This document shows positions 36,401 to 53,679 of a DNA stretch of 64,000 nt, piece after piece. The translations under genes and the position numbers were made by a program. This DNA comes from Dryas octopetala (lineage: Eukaryota > Streptophyta > Magnoliopsida > Rosales > Rosaceae), in contig OY992839.1 in assembly GCA_963921425.1 (NCBI GenBank), forward strand, positions 560,501 through 624,500, in the 5' to 3' direction. Every line of letters starts with the position of its first letter. The first letter of the stretch is position 1. The notes beneath the pieces were generated by a model that saw nothing but the letters and a program-made list of their open reading frames with translations, was not told the origin of the DNA and made no database searches.

Positions 36401-39400
36401 ATATACCATGTAACGTAATGATAGTTATAGAATAGCAAATGCCTACTAGAAAGGAACTTACAGCCAATTAAGCATTGTACACAGCCACTTTTCAGGTAGG
36501 TTGTCCGGATTTGTACCAAGTGGAAGAAGCCGCCACTTCAGACACTTGTCACAATTCACCCAGCTATCTCTATCTGCAGGAGCCCCTGTTGCAGGAGCTG
36601 CATCAGAAATAAGTCCATTTCCGGAGCGTGGGTCTATATTTGAAGCTGTTATAGGATGTGAGTCTGAAGTTGATAGTTTATCAATTTTCTTGCCACTTGG
36701 TCTCTCCTTAGATGAACTGTTAACTGCAGATGTTCTTTTTGCAACAGCATCAGAGTCCTTAAGCTTATCTTCAGAAGGAAATTCCAATGCATCCATTTGG
36801 CTCTCTTCTTCTAATTCCCCAAAGAAATCTCTATATGTATCCCTGCTTTTGGGAACTGAAGAGGAACCAACTCTTGAGCTTTCTTTTGGCAACTCTGCAA
36901 CCACGGTCCTCTGACTTTCCTTTGATTTCTTTTTTTCCCCAGTTAATGGATGTTCCTTTCCAGAAAGTAATCTCATATCATCTACTTCATGGTACGTAGA
37001 CTTCTGATTGACCTTTTGCTTTGAATAATTCGCGACTTCAGTATTTAAAGCTTTCCTCCCTTTAGAAACATTTGAGTCAGCTTTTACTGAGTCGTAAGTT
37101 TTCTCTCCTCTGCGATGGCCCTCTTTCTTTGGATGAACCAATACGTCATCGCTAGAACTTACTTTTCGATCTTCCTGAACCTTACCAGCCAAACTGGCTT
37201 TTCGCTTTTCAACCCAGTCATCCTCTTGGTTGGATGTTGGCTCCATTGGTTCATTTTCTGCTTGCCAAGGTAAGACTTTATCCCTTGATACGTTCTTATC
37301 TATCTCTTGGCTCTTTTTCATGTCATCGGCAGTAGAAAATGAATTGGACAGAAGTGGGAGCTTCAAGGTTTTAGAAACAAGCTCCTCACAAGCAAAAGTG
37401 TCAATATCTTGTTCCTTCTTTGACAGAACCCCAATTCCATCCTTATTGTTTCCATTCTTTGATTCTGCTGAAAAATCATTTCTTTCGACAGATTTCATTT
37501 TCCTTGTCCCTGCCACTTTTCCACCACCCTCCATAGTATGAGTTCCATTCACCAGGAAGCCAGATTTTTCCAAGCCATCCCTTGGAAGAGGCACAGATCT
37601 ACCCTCTTTTAGGAGCTTTTCCTTTTCAATTAAGTGAATTAAATCATCAGGAAGAGGTGACAACAGCATACCCTCGTACACCGGAAAGGATGTCATGATC
37701 TGCTCCAGAACATTACCAAAAGAAATGTTTCAGTTTAAGCACATTATGTTCAAATGAGGAAAACATCTGAATATTGCAGGGAGATGAATTACCTGAAGAA
37801 TACTGGTGGGAGATTCAAATGGGGCATCTTGAGGCTCATGTGATATTCCTTCACTATCTGAAGGGCTGTCATCTAGTGAGGAAGACGGTGTGCCATCAAG
37901 GCCAAGCCCACTCAGGATAGCATTTTTTCGTGTCGACAAGTTATCTGAACCCACTTTAATTCGGACCTTCAGTGGTTTCTGGTCTGATAAATTAGTAGGT
38001 TTCTTGTTTGCAGATTCATGACGAGGAGCGTACTGTTCAGCTTGATTGAAAGGCATTCTTACTTCTTGTTTGAGTAGATCGTTTGCTGATGGTGCCTTTG
38101 GTGCCACGAGTGAAGTGGAACCAGTAGAAGAAGGTCCAAGTCCCACTGACTGAGGTGCAGAATAACAAACTACATTGTTACGATGGCCATCCTGGGTGGC
38201 AAAATAATCAAAGATGCCCAAGTAAACTAAAAATTCTCAAATAAACCAATACACATCATAGGTTCCTCTGAAACGAATTAGAAATAATTAATAAGAATGA
38301 TATCCTGATAAAGTTGATACCTCAAGTTTCAAATTGTTAGGAGATTTGAGTAAGCTGTAGTTCTGAACTTTGGGTGGAGTCCTTGGATGAGACCACACTG
38401 GAGACCGCTGATAGGTAGGTAAAAAAGAGCCATACCCACCAAACTTTGCCCCTGTTGCAATGTATTGATTCCAAACTCATTAGTTACAGAGAAGAAACTC
38501 CAAATTAATGCATCTCTTAAGCATAAGAGAACCTGTATTTCAGTTTTCTTGACTTACCCAAATTCTCTGCAGAAACCCCACCTTCAAAATCTTTCTGAAA
38601 ATGCCCCAACACATCATGAATTCTATCATCCTAATGCCAGACAGAGCAGTACAAGTCATTAGAGTGCAAAACTCATATAAAAAGAAACAAAGTGACAACA
38701 AGAGCTAGAAACAAGACTTTAGTACTTCAATAACACTTTTGATGAGATTTAAGAATCTTTAAGACTTCAGATCCTACATTGTAGAGCTACCAACTATTAA
38801 TAACCTAGAGCAATTGCACTTCACAACCCTACAACAACACTTAAAACAATTCTCAGAATCTCAAAACCAGTTTTCAAATTCCAAAAGGTCATGCATTTCA
38901 CTTGCAGTTATCATAGATAAGTCCCACAAACCTTGTTCGATAACTTTCAGAGTTTACAATGCCACATAGCTCATAACTAGATAGGAGGCAAATATGGATC
39001 CAAAGACTCCAAAACTCAATAGTACTCGAGGCACATTATAGGTCGCTATAAAATTTTACCATAACAAGTTCTTTGTAAAAATTAATTATTTACATAAACC
39101 AAGCACTCAAAACAGCATTTTCATACCCTACCAAGAAATAAGTCAAAGAATGATACTTCATCTCATTACAAAGTGTATAAATCTGATATGCTAACGTCGC
39201 AATTACACTACAACAAGCATGAGCTTAGGAACAAAGTCCTGTACTACAGTTTCTACTCGGCAGAAACCAATTCTGAAGTCTTAAACTTTCTTATAAAAAA
39301 TAAAAAATAAAAATTATGAAGTCTTAAACTTCTTCCATTTTTGTTTTCTTAAATTCAAGCAAAACATTTATGCAAACATTTCGGAATCCAATCAAAGACC

Positions 39401-39716
39401 GTAGCTTGGATCTAAGACACCAACACAAGTCAACCCAAAAAATTCAATCAATTCAAAAACAATATTCATGCGAGGATCAAACTTGTATGCAGCAAAAAAT
39501 ACACATACACATATACAATTATATATATAAATGTATATGGATAAATATCTATATGCTTACGATGTAAGAGAGAGCAACATCGGGGTCGATGTTGGAATCG
39601 TATTCATTGATTTGGGAAGAACAAGCCTCCCCTTCTTCAAGCTCAGTATCCTCCATCTCTACCCCACCACCAAACCCTAACCCTAGCCTCGCATCCCTAG
39701 TCCCCACAGAAATCAT
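31985..39716 (-). CDS. CW-type (Cys-Trp) zinc-finger protein, large nuclear
   Basis: Eleven exons (39716-39561, 38630-38558, 38451-38321, 38191-37793, 37699-36462, 36334-35835, 35747-33829, 33746-33586, 32986-32826, 32725-32565, 32179-31985) give 1697 aa with every join in frame. The start is the ATG of MISVG; a second in-frame ATG (MEDTELEEGEAC) follows. Conserved blocks are DDRIHDVLGHFQKDFEGGVS, GYGSFLPTYQRSP and PLKVRIKVGSDN. The CW zinc finger spans about 633-672, with zinc ligands C636, C639, C660 and C672 and Trp at 633, 642 and 658. A long charged Lys/Ser-rich middle and a helical C-terminus (YYFQAALKFLHAA to LVRLAMEMISR) follow. CW domains read the methylation state of histone H3K4, so a chromatin role is likely. 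The family is the plant CWZF group; its exact function is unknown to me. Introns 5 and 10 carry GA microsatellites. Confidence 0.92.
32269..32314. repeat. (GA)n microsatellite
   Basis: About 22 GA units in intron 10 of the CW-zinc-finger gene. Confidence 0.95.
36362..36396. repeat. (GA)n microsatellite
   Basis: About 17 GA units in the short intron 5 (36335-36461) of the CW-zinc-finger gene. On the mRNA strand this is a CT run about 30 nt from the acceptor, so it may form part of the polypyrimidine tract. Confidence 0.95.
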
Positions 39717-42700
39717 CCACACAACCCCAATTTTTCTCAATCCCTCAAAATCGCAAATCAAAAACCCGAAGCTCTCTCCAACCCATGTAACAGAATTCCC
39801 CTATTCAATCAAATTCAGGCCCTGATCACACAACCTCCCCCAAATCAATATCCCAACCCAAAATTCACAGTCATTCAATTATGCACCAAAAAATAAATAA
39901 TAAATAATAATATCAAATCAAACTAATTGGTTTCTAAAACCGCGATTTTGACCAAACCAAAACAATTTTATACGTGGGTTTTTTATTTTTGGGAGACACT
40001 TTCTGCGTGCAAATTCTAGTCGAAAAAAATGAATTAGCAGAGTCCCTCTTGTTCTCTCTTCTTTCCTTCTCTCTCTCTCTGGTTTTTGGTGTGTACAGCA
40101 GCCGGTTTTTTAATTTTTCTTTCTCTTGAAGCAAAATTTTTTAAATATTTTGATTAATTAGGTGTCCACTTAGGATTGGGAATAGGAAGGAACCGGGATC
40201 TAACCAGAGAACACGAGGGAGAAAGAAGTAGATTCACCGTTTACATTTATGGTAACGTATTTTGTTGGATTTCCCTTTTAGCCCCTCTATTTTTGTGTTT
40301 TTGATCAAATGACTTGTCTGGAAAGAGTTAGAGTTGATTGTGTCAGACGCAATCTGATGCGCGTGGCAACACGCCTTTCTCCTTTTCTCCCTTTAAGAAA
40401 CAAGATTGAAAGGGGATTTTATAGCATACTATTAGGCAGTAAAGAGACTCTTACAATTAAATAATTCAACCAAAAACAAATATTATGCTGTAATCCTTAT
40501 TATAAATTATGGGATACCCCTAGGGTATGATGAGAGTTTTTCAACCTGATGTAGCCCTAGGGTTGGTGAAAGTATTTAACTAATTTTGTTCTTAATTTAT
40601 TATCTAGGAAGTTGTATGTTGATCTTTAAATGCTTTTTATAACTATTTTAACGTTAATGGAACTAGTTTGTTAATAAATTCTTAAAATTAATTACAGAAG
40701 TAATGCATAAGAGCATGATTTAGTTAATTTAAATAACTGTACAATGTATTAAGAAAATACCTTATTAAAATTGTTTAATTACGATAAGATATACTTATTA
40801 ATTTTCTAAAATCATACATTAAACTAAACAAAAAAGATTAAACTATAATCAAATATTTGATCGTAGTGGATCATGATAATGTAATAAATATTTTAACGTT
40901 ATACCAATTACATCCTAGATGTTGAATTATAATAAATATTATATAATAGAAAAATGTAATTATATGAATATTATTATAAATAATAGTACTTGATTTCAAA
41001 CTCGTAAATAATAAAATAATTAATATAAATAATGGTTTCATTTGTACATAACAACCCTCAACGAGTCATGATATAGCCAACTAATTTACTTTTAAATCAA
41101 GTGGCATATGTCGCTTTGATTCAATTAATTGAACATAACAAATTTGATACTTAAATTGAATTGATTGGTTAATAAGCACTTGATTAATTTAATCTTTTTG
41201 TCAAATTCAATTGATTAATCAATCGTACTATTTATCAGTTGTGTTTAATTATCAATCAAATAAATTCTATTGTAGTAGCATTAATAATTGTAATCAAGGG
41301 GTTGGGTTAAATTGGGTTCTTGCTTTGCCTTCCTACTAATAATGTTTTCTTTATGCGGCAAATTTTTGTCATTTGCACAAGCGGAAGTGTGTTTGGAGAC
41401 TTTTGAAAAGCGCGTGGGGGCAAAAACTCTCTAATGAGCCACTTGTCAATTGGCGAATCCAGCATGTTCTTTTATACCCATCAGACATGTATTTCACTAC
41501 TGCATATATAAATATTTAGAAGCCAAGAAATGCACAGATAAACACTGGAAAAACAAAAAAACCAAATTTATATAATTTAATACCAAAAAATAAAAATAAA
41601 AAACTCTCCAAAACTTGAGAAAGATATTTACCGCACTGGTTTCACCACAAAAAGAGAGAGAAATAATAAACAAAGAGAAGAAAGCTAACTACTGTGTTTG
41701 GTGAAGACAACAAACCTCACTGGTTGACCAACATGCTTATACAATTTAGGGACAAAAATGTCCCTCCCTTTTTGTGTGGTTCTGTTGTGCTGTGTACAGT
41801 TTTCCTGTTTTATTTTTAGTTACCTTCTCGTCGAAAACAATGATTCAGTGTAAGTTACTGTGTAACTCATGTACAGACAAGATGTTAGTTAATTTCATTT
41901 AAACAACTGAACAATTAGTTAATTAACTTAACTTGATTGTATATTTTCTTTGGAATTTGCATAACAGTTGGATTTAGCTCATTTAATGATATTGTAAAAA
42001 GAGTAAAGTTTGACATAACACTCATAAAAATAGTGATTTTAATTACAATTTAACACATGTTAATTTTTTTTTTTTTTTTTGCGAATAATTTTTTTTCCAA
42101 ACATTATCTGAAGAAATTAAGAGCCTAGACCCCAGACTCAAAGGTGGCTATACATTCGGGACTTTAAATTTGAACTCATGACTTTGACACCTAAATTAGG
42201 GACTTCAAACCCTAATTCTTGGACTCAATATCAACCTTGATCCCAAATCTTGAGATCTAAGTATGATTTGAAGGTATGAGGGTTCAATTTCTTGAGGATG
42301 GAACACCCAATATGGTTTAATCCAAGTTGTTCTATAAAAAACACAATATAGCATTATTTAATTAATCTATAGCACTAAAATTATCATATTTAGTATAGTC
42401 TAATTTAATATGTTATAATTTAGTTAAATCTTGTCCACCAAACAAGTCTTAAATAAGAATGGTTCGAAAAAATATAAAAAAGAAAGATATACGTGTTAAA
42501 CTGTGATTAGTCTAACATATCTCTTGAGGAAGAATTATTCATTAGGAATGTTCCTTTTGAAAAGTATCCTATATCCACGAATGAATTACACGATTTTTCT
42601 TTTCAAGTTTTTTTTTTTTTTTTTGAAGCACCATTCTATATATTTGTAAGTTTCTCTTTGTTGTCCACCTAATGGTGGGAGTTGGGGACTAAACCCATAT

Positions 42701-44169
42701 AATATAACACATTTCAACCATCCGGATCCTCACAAACCCTTATGTTTCTTTTTCTCCAAAGTTGAATTTAAAATCTCATTCTCTCTCACTCCTAAGAATT
42801 TAGTATATATCTTTATATAAAATAAAAGAGTAATGCTAGGTTATTTAACAAATAAACTTTAACATAGTTGCTCCAAGTGCCCAATGGATAAAATATCTTA
42901 TCTTATTATTTACAGCCTTTTCTTAATTCATTTAGATCAAGTTCGGAGAAAAACTAATGAATGACCACCGCAACCTTGCCAATAGGTGTCTTCTTTTCTT
43001 CTTCACCTTCATATGCACTTTTAAACTAAAAGCCTAATTTAATTAGTCAATTAATTAAACTATAATTTATTTTAATCTTGGAGGTCACTTCCATAATTAA
43101 GCATGAAATATTGGAGTTTTTTTTTTTCTGCCTTTTATTTTTCAAAAATGAAAAATATTGTAAATGCCAAAGACTATGATCCAATTGGAAATAAATAGCA
43201 GCCAAGAGGAAATTCATTAAAAGAAGAATCCAAAGGAAATGAGTAATAAAGGCATAAGATTTTGCAGATATTTTTGTCATAGTAAGTAGTTAAATGGGGT
43301 TTGCTAAGGAACAGAAAAAAAAAAATGGGAATAAAGAGCTTGCAGAGCCTTGAACCCATAAATATCTAAATTCATGGTTAGCAAACTTAGCATGCACCAA
43401 GTAGTAATAAACTAATAACTAAGATCATTAATAGCAACGAAACGATTAATCTTGGGCAATAAAATTGGGTCCCACTAGCTAGCTATGAAAAGCATGCCCT
43501 TTCTATATAGTTGTAGCCTTGTAGGACAGTTTTTGTGGAATATACTCCTTGCAAATTAGGACAAGAATATGCTTAGATTTTTGTTCTCTTTAATTTGACG
43601 ACCCAAACGTCACATTGCACCAAATATTATCTTGCCAACTCATTATTAAAAAAATAGAAGTTCAACAATATTTTTATGACACAAGCTGCTCAATTACTGT
43701 TATGGTGGGAGTCGTGGGACATGCGTAGACGATTCAAATAAAGAAAAATTAAAAAACGAAGCATTTATTTTCCAATAGTCAAACACGTGTTAGTTCCCAT
43801 TATGGGAGTTCCATGTATATCTCGAGTGAAATCTTTTAAAGCTTTATATTGCATAAGTCAAAACATTCCTCCTATTACTTTTATTAGTCTTAAAGATGCA
43901 AAACAGATAAAAATATGGATGCAATGAAATTATGAAAAGGCTATAATTCTAAAGGTGACCCATTTGCTGCATTTTTATAATTAATGGCACAAACAATGGG
44001 ATACTCTCTCTCTCTCTCTCTCTCTCTCTATTTTTCTTTAATTTTTTTTTTTCCTATTAGTACATACTGATAGTCTGATATCATAGAATTTAGCCTCATA
44101 TACAATCAGATTATATCAGACAAATTGATTTCAAAATTTTAATTCCCCTCATATTAATATGATGAGAAT
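39717..44169. other. AT-rich intergenic DNA, 4.4 kb
   Basis: The first few hundred bases are the leader and promoter of the CW-zinc-finger gene, with a CT-rich stretch near 40050-40080. The remainder is very AT-rich, with poly-T runs near 42067-42080 and 42607-42624 and a CT microsatellite at about 44005-44028. I find no coding region, RNA gene or transposon with clear ends. The part next to 44170 probably includes the PEX6 3' UTR. Confidence 0.45.
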
Positions 44170-49762
<5,593 letters not shown>

Positions 49763-49796
49763 CGGAACTCTATAGTCTATACAGTTACATATATAT

Positions 49797-49851
<55 letters not shown>
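49797..49851. repeat. (GA)n microsatellite in the PEX6 leader/core promoter
   Basis: About 27 uninterrupted GA units end 35 bp upstream of the PEX6 start codon; in the PEX6 sense this is a CT tract. CT/GA tracts near start sites are frequent in plants and can act as core promoter (Y-patch) or GAGA-factor sites. Any regulatory role here is inference. Confidence 0.9.
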
Positions 49852-49854
<3 letters not shown>

Positions 49855-50085
49855 TGAGTTTTAGATGAGAGTGTGAAATGTGGAGAGCGCAAATCGATGA
49901 AGTTCTTGCAGACGAGTCTGCTCTGCTGTGATTTTGTTGGCGCAGTAATCCAACCGTTTCAACGTAAGCAAAAGTAGCAAACAGTTTGTTCTCATTCTCA
50001 AGTCTCAACCTTTCTCGTCGTTTTACAAAATCATTGTCGTTTCTCGTTTCAGACTGCAAAAAAAAAAAAAAAAAACAGGAACAAA

Positions 50086-50158
50086 TGGAGATGCGGGGTA
50101 TCGATCCCCGTACCTCTCGCATGCTAAGCGAGCGCTCTACCATCTGAGCTACATCCCC
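50086..50158 (-). tRNA. tRNA-Ala (anticodon AGC)
   Basis: The minus strand folds as a complete 73-nt tRNA without intron. The acceptor stem GGGGATG pairs with CATCTCC (one G-U), followed by discriminator A. A-box TAGCTCAGATGG, anticodon loop CTTAGCATG with AGC, and T arm GGGGATCGATACCCC (B box) are all present. A T-run for polymerase III termination lies about 10 nt downstream. It lies about 320 bp upstream of the PEX6 start codon on the same strand. A damaged copy occurs at 53084. Confidence 0.97.
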
Positions 50159-50159
50159 A

Positions 50160-51563
50160 TGTCTGTTTAGAAACTTCATGTTTTTTAATTATTAACATAA
50201 TACGAGTGTCGTCTGTTACCCCAGTGTACTAGTCTTAGCGGCATCTTCTGCGGACAACAAAATGGAAGGGGTTGAAATTCACATCATATATAACAGAAAT
50301 AATTCTAATGTCACATGACATAACAAATTAGAATTAACTCTTGTAAAAAGAGTCAATTTGCTGATCCACGCTCAAGTTTTTTAGTTTCATTCCTTTTTTT
50401 TCTTGTAGCATTCTTAGATTCAATGCTATTAGCATAAAATATAATTTCTCTTTAGTCTAAATCATAGAATACTTTGGTCTCCTTAAGATTATATTGAATA
50501 AATTTACTTACTAAATTTAATGTATATTGAAGGAAGAAATAGAGTTTAGCTAATAAATTTTGTTCAAGTTAAAGGAAAAACATGGATTAGTTATAAGAGA
50601 TTTGATACTCTATTATTGTAGGGATTGAAAGCGATAAATTTCTCTCATAAGTCATAACTAATCTATCTTATTCATTTAAGTTGTATAAAAGTTTAAATAA
50701 ATTGTATACAATCTTTAATATAACTTAAATTTAGTGAGTTAACATACGAAATTCAATCATAAACACACCAAACATCACCTTTTTATCTCTTCAATTGTGA
50801 CAAGAGTTCAAATTTTATAATTCATCATATCATAAAATAAAAAGGTCCATTGATTTTAACTATTAAATTTTAATATTTTTTTAATTTAGTTATCAAAATT
50901 AAATAACATTTTAGATTAGGTATTAGTTGAAAAATCAAAATAAAATAATAAAGTAAAAGGTATTAGAATTTACAAATATTACATCACATGCCACTACAAT
51001 AAAAAAAATATTACATTAATTTATACTATATTGTCTTGAAAAAATATATAATCAATTCAGTCACAACTTAACTGTGACTATCTTGGTAAATTGAAAGAGA
51101 CAACTTACACCACTATACTATGTATTATTTTGAGTAAAAGTATTGTTTTGACCTTTATTTATACTATATTATAATATAATTTCTCTAAAAGAAATTCAAT
51201 TAAGTCACAACTTAACTGTGACTGTTTCACAACTTATATGTGACTGTCGTTCAGTCACAATTAAATTTGAAGTTGTGAGTGTCGTACAGTCACAACTAAA
51301 TGTGAAGTTAATATAACATTAGCAAATTTTCAAGATAATATAAAACCCTCAAGGACAATTTTGTCAAAATCTTATAAATTTTAACTAACACCTTTCATAT
51401 GTGGGCTAAATGACAAAAATGTTAAATGGAAAAAGCTCAAATCAAAGGGGTCAACATATTTGTGATCTAATCTAAAAAACTACATTTAAATTTAGTAGTT
51501 CAATTGAAGTATTATATGATATTTATGTTATACCAAAAAATTATTGAGATTTAATATTTAATC
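50160..51563. other. AT-rich intergenic DNA
   Basis: There is no coding or RNA gene signal. The distal part contains the direct repeats described at 51016-51305. Confidence 0.4.
51016..51305. repeat. Direct repeats with a palindromic core
   Basis: Two imperfect direct copies (about 51016-51080 and 51157-51224) share an AT-rich lead and the palindrome-like core AGTCACAACTTAACTGTGACT. Shortened forms (CAGTCACAATTAAAT, CAGTCACAACTAAATGTGA) follow at about 51252 and 51287. This looks like remnants of a small foldback element or a decayed tandem array. Confidence 0.65.
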
Positions 51564-51566
51564 TTA

Positions 51567-52251
51567 GGCCCCGTTTGGTATCATTTTGAGAAATTATTTT
51601 AAAAAATTAGGATTAATATTTAAAATTTGAATTTTAAAAATCAATTTTTATATTTTAAAAATATGTTTGGTATGAAATTAAATTTTATCATCTCCCTGCT
51701 CATCAATGTCATCATAGCATCTAGTCTCTCAGCCAAAACAAAAAACGATTGATACCCAAACACCCACCCAATAACCATTCATGAATGATGGAAGCAGCAA
51801 AAATCAGAGAAATCCATCCCCCCTTCTCTTCCTCCTAGATCGGAGTAACAGAACAAAAAACAAACTGCAACAACGGCGATGTCGATCACTTTCATTGGAA
51901 TAAAATTGAAGGTTCTGTTGTTGAGATCTTCATCGGCGATAACAAACTGATCTTTCTTTGTCAAGGTTTTCAAGGCCCATTGGGAGCAGAAGAGAGATAT
52001 GGAGAAGATGAAATAACATGAGAGGCAAAGAGAAAACGATGGCAGAAACACAGGTCGTCAGAGAGTTGGTGTAAGAAAAAAAAAACTGCAAAAACGACAT
52101 TTTATTGTTTTTAGAAAATGGTTGTTTTTGAGTTTTTTTTTTTATATTTATTTTTTAAAAATGGATTGCCAAACACAGTTTTTCAATTTAAAAACGAATT
52201 AGTATTTTTAAAAACAAGAAATTGTTTTTAAATCAGATACCAAACGGAGCC
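51567..52251. mobile_element. Tourist-like (PIF/Harbinger) MITE, 685 bp
   Basis: Terminal inverted repeats GGCCCCGTTTGGTATC (left) and GATACCAAACGGAGCC (right; its reverse complement differs at one base) are flanked by TTA on both sides (51564-51566 and 52252-52254). TTA/TAA target duplications with GGCCCCGTTTGG-type ends are typical of Tourist/PIF-Harbinger elements. The interior has no transposase; a 90-codon minus open frame (51779-52051) shows nothing recognisable. It ends only about 20 bp before the USE element of the first 7SL gene. Confidence 0.87.
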
Positions 52252-52274
52252 TTAGTTTTCTAAAAATAAAAAAA

Positions 52275-52319
52275 GTCCCACATCATAAAAAGATGGACAA
52301 GTTTCCTAGTTCATATAAT
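52275..52319 (+). promoter_or_regulatory. USE + TATA promoter of 7SL RNA copy 1
   Basis: GTCCCACATCA (52275-52285) matches the plant upstream sequence element RTCCCACATCG except the last base. A TATA-like CATATAAT (52312-52319) follows with about 26 bp between them, the short spacing known for polymerase III U-snRNA and 7SL genes. The predicted RNA begins about 28 bp after the TATA start. Confidence 0.8.
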
Positions 52320-52339
52320 GAAGTGCTAGGAGTAAGATT

Positions 52340-52606
52340 GCAGGGCTTTGTGACGTGAGGGGCAATAAAGGCGGGTTGTAGCGGAAGTTGCTAAGTCAGG
52401 TGAACGGCTTGGGCATTTGAGGGGATTTAATGGGTCGTTGAAAAGACGGTGCGTTTGCTGAGACCCGAATATGATAATATAATGATGGTACTAGAGCCAT
52501 CGTATGGCTTATCAGAGAAACGAGGGTCCACCAGCAAACCGGGTTTGATGGGAACCCCCTCAGGGTGCACCGTAGTAGGCTCACTCCTTTCAACTGACCC
52601 TACTTT
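52340..52606 (+). ncRNA. 7SL (signal recognition particle) RNA, copy 1
   Basis: The 5' end GCAGGGCTTTGTGACG and the nearby GGGGCAATAAAGGCGGG resemble the plant 7SL Alu domain. The 3' half carries GGCTTATCAGAG, CGAGGGTCCACCAG, AACCCCCTCAGGGTGCACCG, GTAGGCTCACTC and the characteristic end TTTCAACTGACCCTAC, followed by a T7 polymerase III terminator. The RNA would be about 265 nt, somewhat short of the roughly 300 nt usual in plants, so it may be a divergent functional gene or a mildly decayed copy. SRP RNA scaffolds the signal recognition particle that delivers secretory proteins to the ER. Promoter and terminator are both in place. Confidence 0.77.
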
Positions 52607-52994
52607 TTTTGATTTCTCGATGATTTATAATTAGAACTAGTATGCTAGCTAAATCTCATAATTAAACAATTTTTTTTAATACTAAACAAATGATGATTAA
52701 TGGACTTATTGGTGCATTATGACCTCCAGCATAATTAATACTGAGAAATTACCTTAAGTTAATTAGATGATGATATGTCATCAGTTAATTGCAAATCACT
52801 TAAGTTAATTACCACAACTCAAAACCCACATGAAACCAAACACATCATCGACAGTTCGGCACCTTTTTAATTCAATACTATCTTAAAATATTTTCTTCAC
52901 TACTCGTGGACCTCATGGTGATAGTAATCAACTAGTGTTGGTGTTGCCACATCTAGATAACAACAACGCACTTAGCAATTAATTCGTTGCATGC

Positions 52995-53083
52995 TTGACT
53001 CAACATTCTTTACAATGCATTTAAAATCCAACATAACATATACACAAAAACTGCAAAAACAAAGATGAAAAATTAATAAAAAA
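52995..53083. pseudogene. Relic of the PEX6 5' region
   Basis: CAACATTCTTTACAA and TTTAAAATCCA recur here in the same order and spacing as in PEX6 intron 1/exon 2 (49199-49234). They are followed by ACTGCAAAAACAAA, matching the sequence beside the functional tRNA-Ala (about 50053-50083). This indicates a decayed copy of PEX6/tRNA DNA joined to the tRNA pseudogene that follows. Confidence 0.6.
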
Positions 53084-53154
53084 TGGAGATGCGGGGTATC
53101 GATCCCCGTACCTCTCGCATGCTAAGCGAGCGCTCTACCATCTGAGCTTCCCCC
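53084..53154 (-). pseudogene. tRNA-Ala(AGC) pseudogene
   Basis: From the 3' acceptor strand through the D arm this is identical to the tRNA-Ala at 50086-50158, including anticodon AGC and the T arm. The 5' acceptor strand is replaced (GGGGGAAGCTC instead of GGGGATGTAGCTC), so the acceptor stem cannot form and the A box loses its first base. A T-run follows at the 3' side. It is a non-functional recent copy rather than a second gene. Confidence 0.85.
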
Positions 53155-53679
53155 AGTTTGATTTTTACTGTAATAGTCCTCAACTTACCTTGAGATTGAA
53201 AATCATGGCCACTCAAGCAGTGAAGTAGAACCTTGCTACTTGCGGTGTGGTGTGGACTATATTATCAGAACAGAGCTAATGGACTGAGACAACCATTGAT
53301 ATCTTGTGACTTGAAAAAGGACAAAACTTAGGTTTTTTCTCTCTCTCTCTCTCTCTCTCTCCCTCCTCTTTCAAATGGGTTAAATTGAACCCCCAATACC
53401 AATAGAAATATGTGCATGTTGTAAGAGATTGGTGATCAAAGTGAAAAACCATATTAAACTGCAAGAGATTAGTATAGTGACACCACATAGAGCAGGCCAA
53501 CTATAGCTTATGCAATGGAGTAGAAGAGGGAACACATGAATTTACCTCCATCCATATTCAAATAACATGTTGTTGGGTATCAATTTCCAGGTTTACTATA
53601 GAGTGCCAAAAGCTAGCTGCTACAAGACTACAAGTGACTAGTGCAGCATCAAGGGGCTAAGAGCCTACAACTATCAATA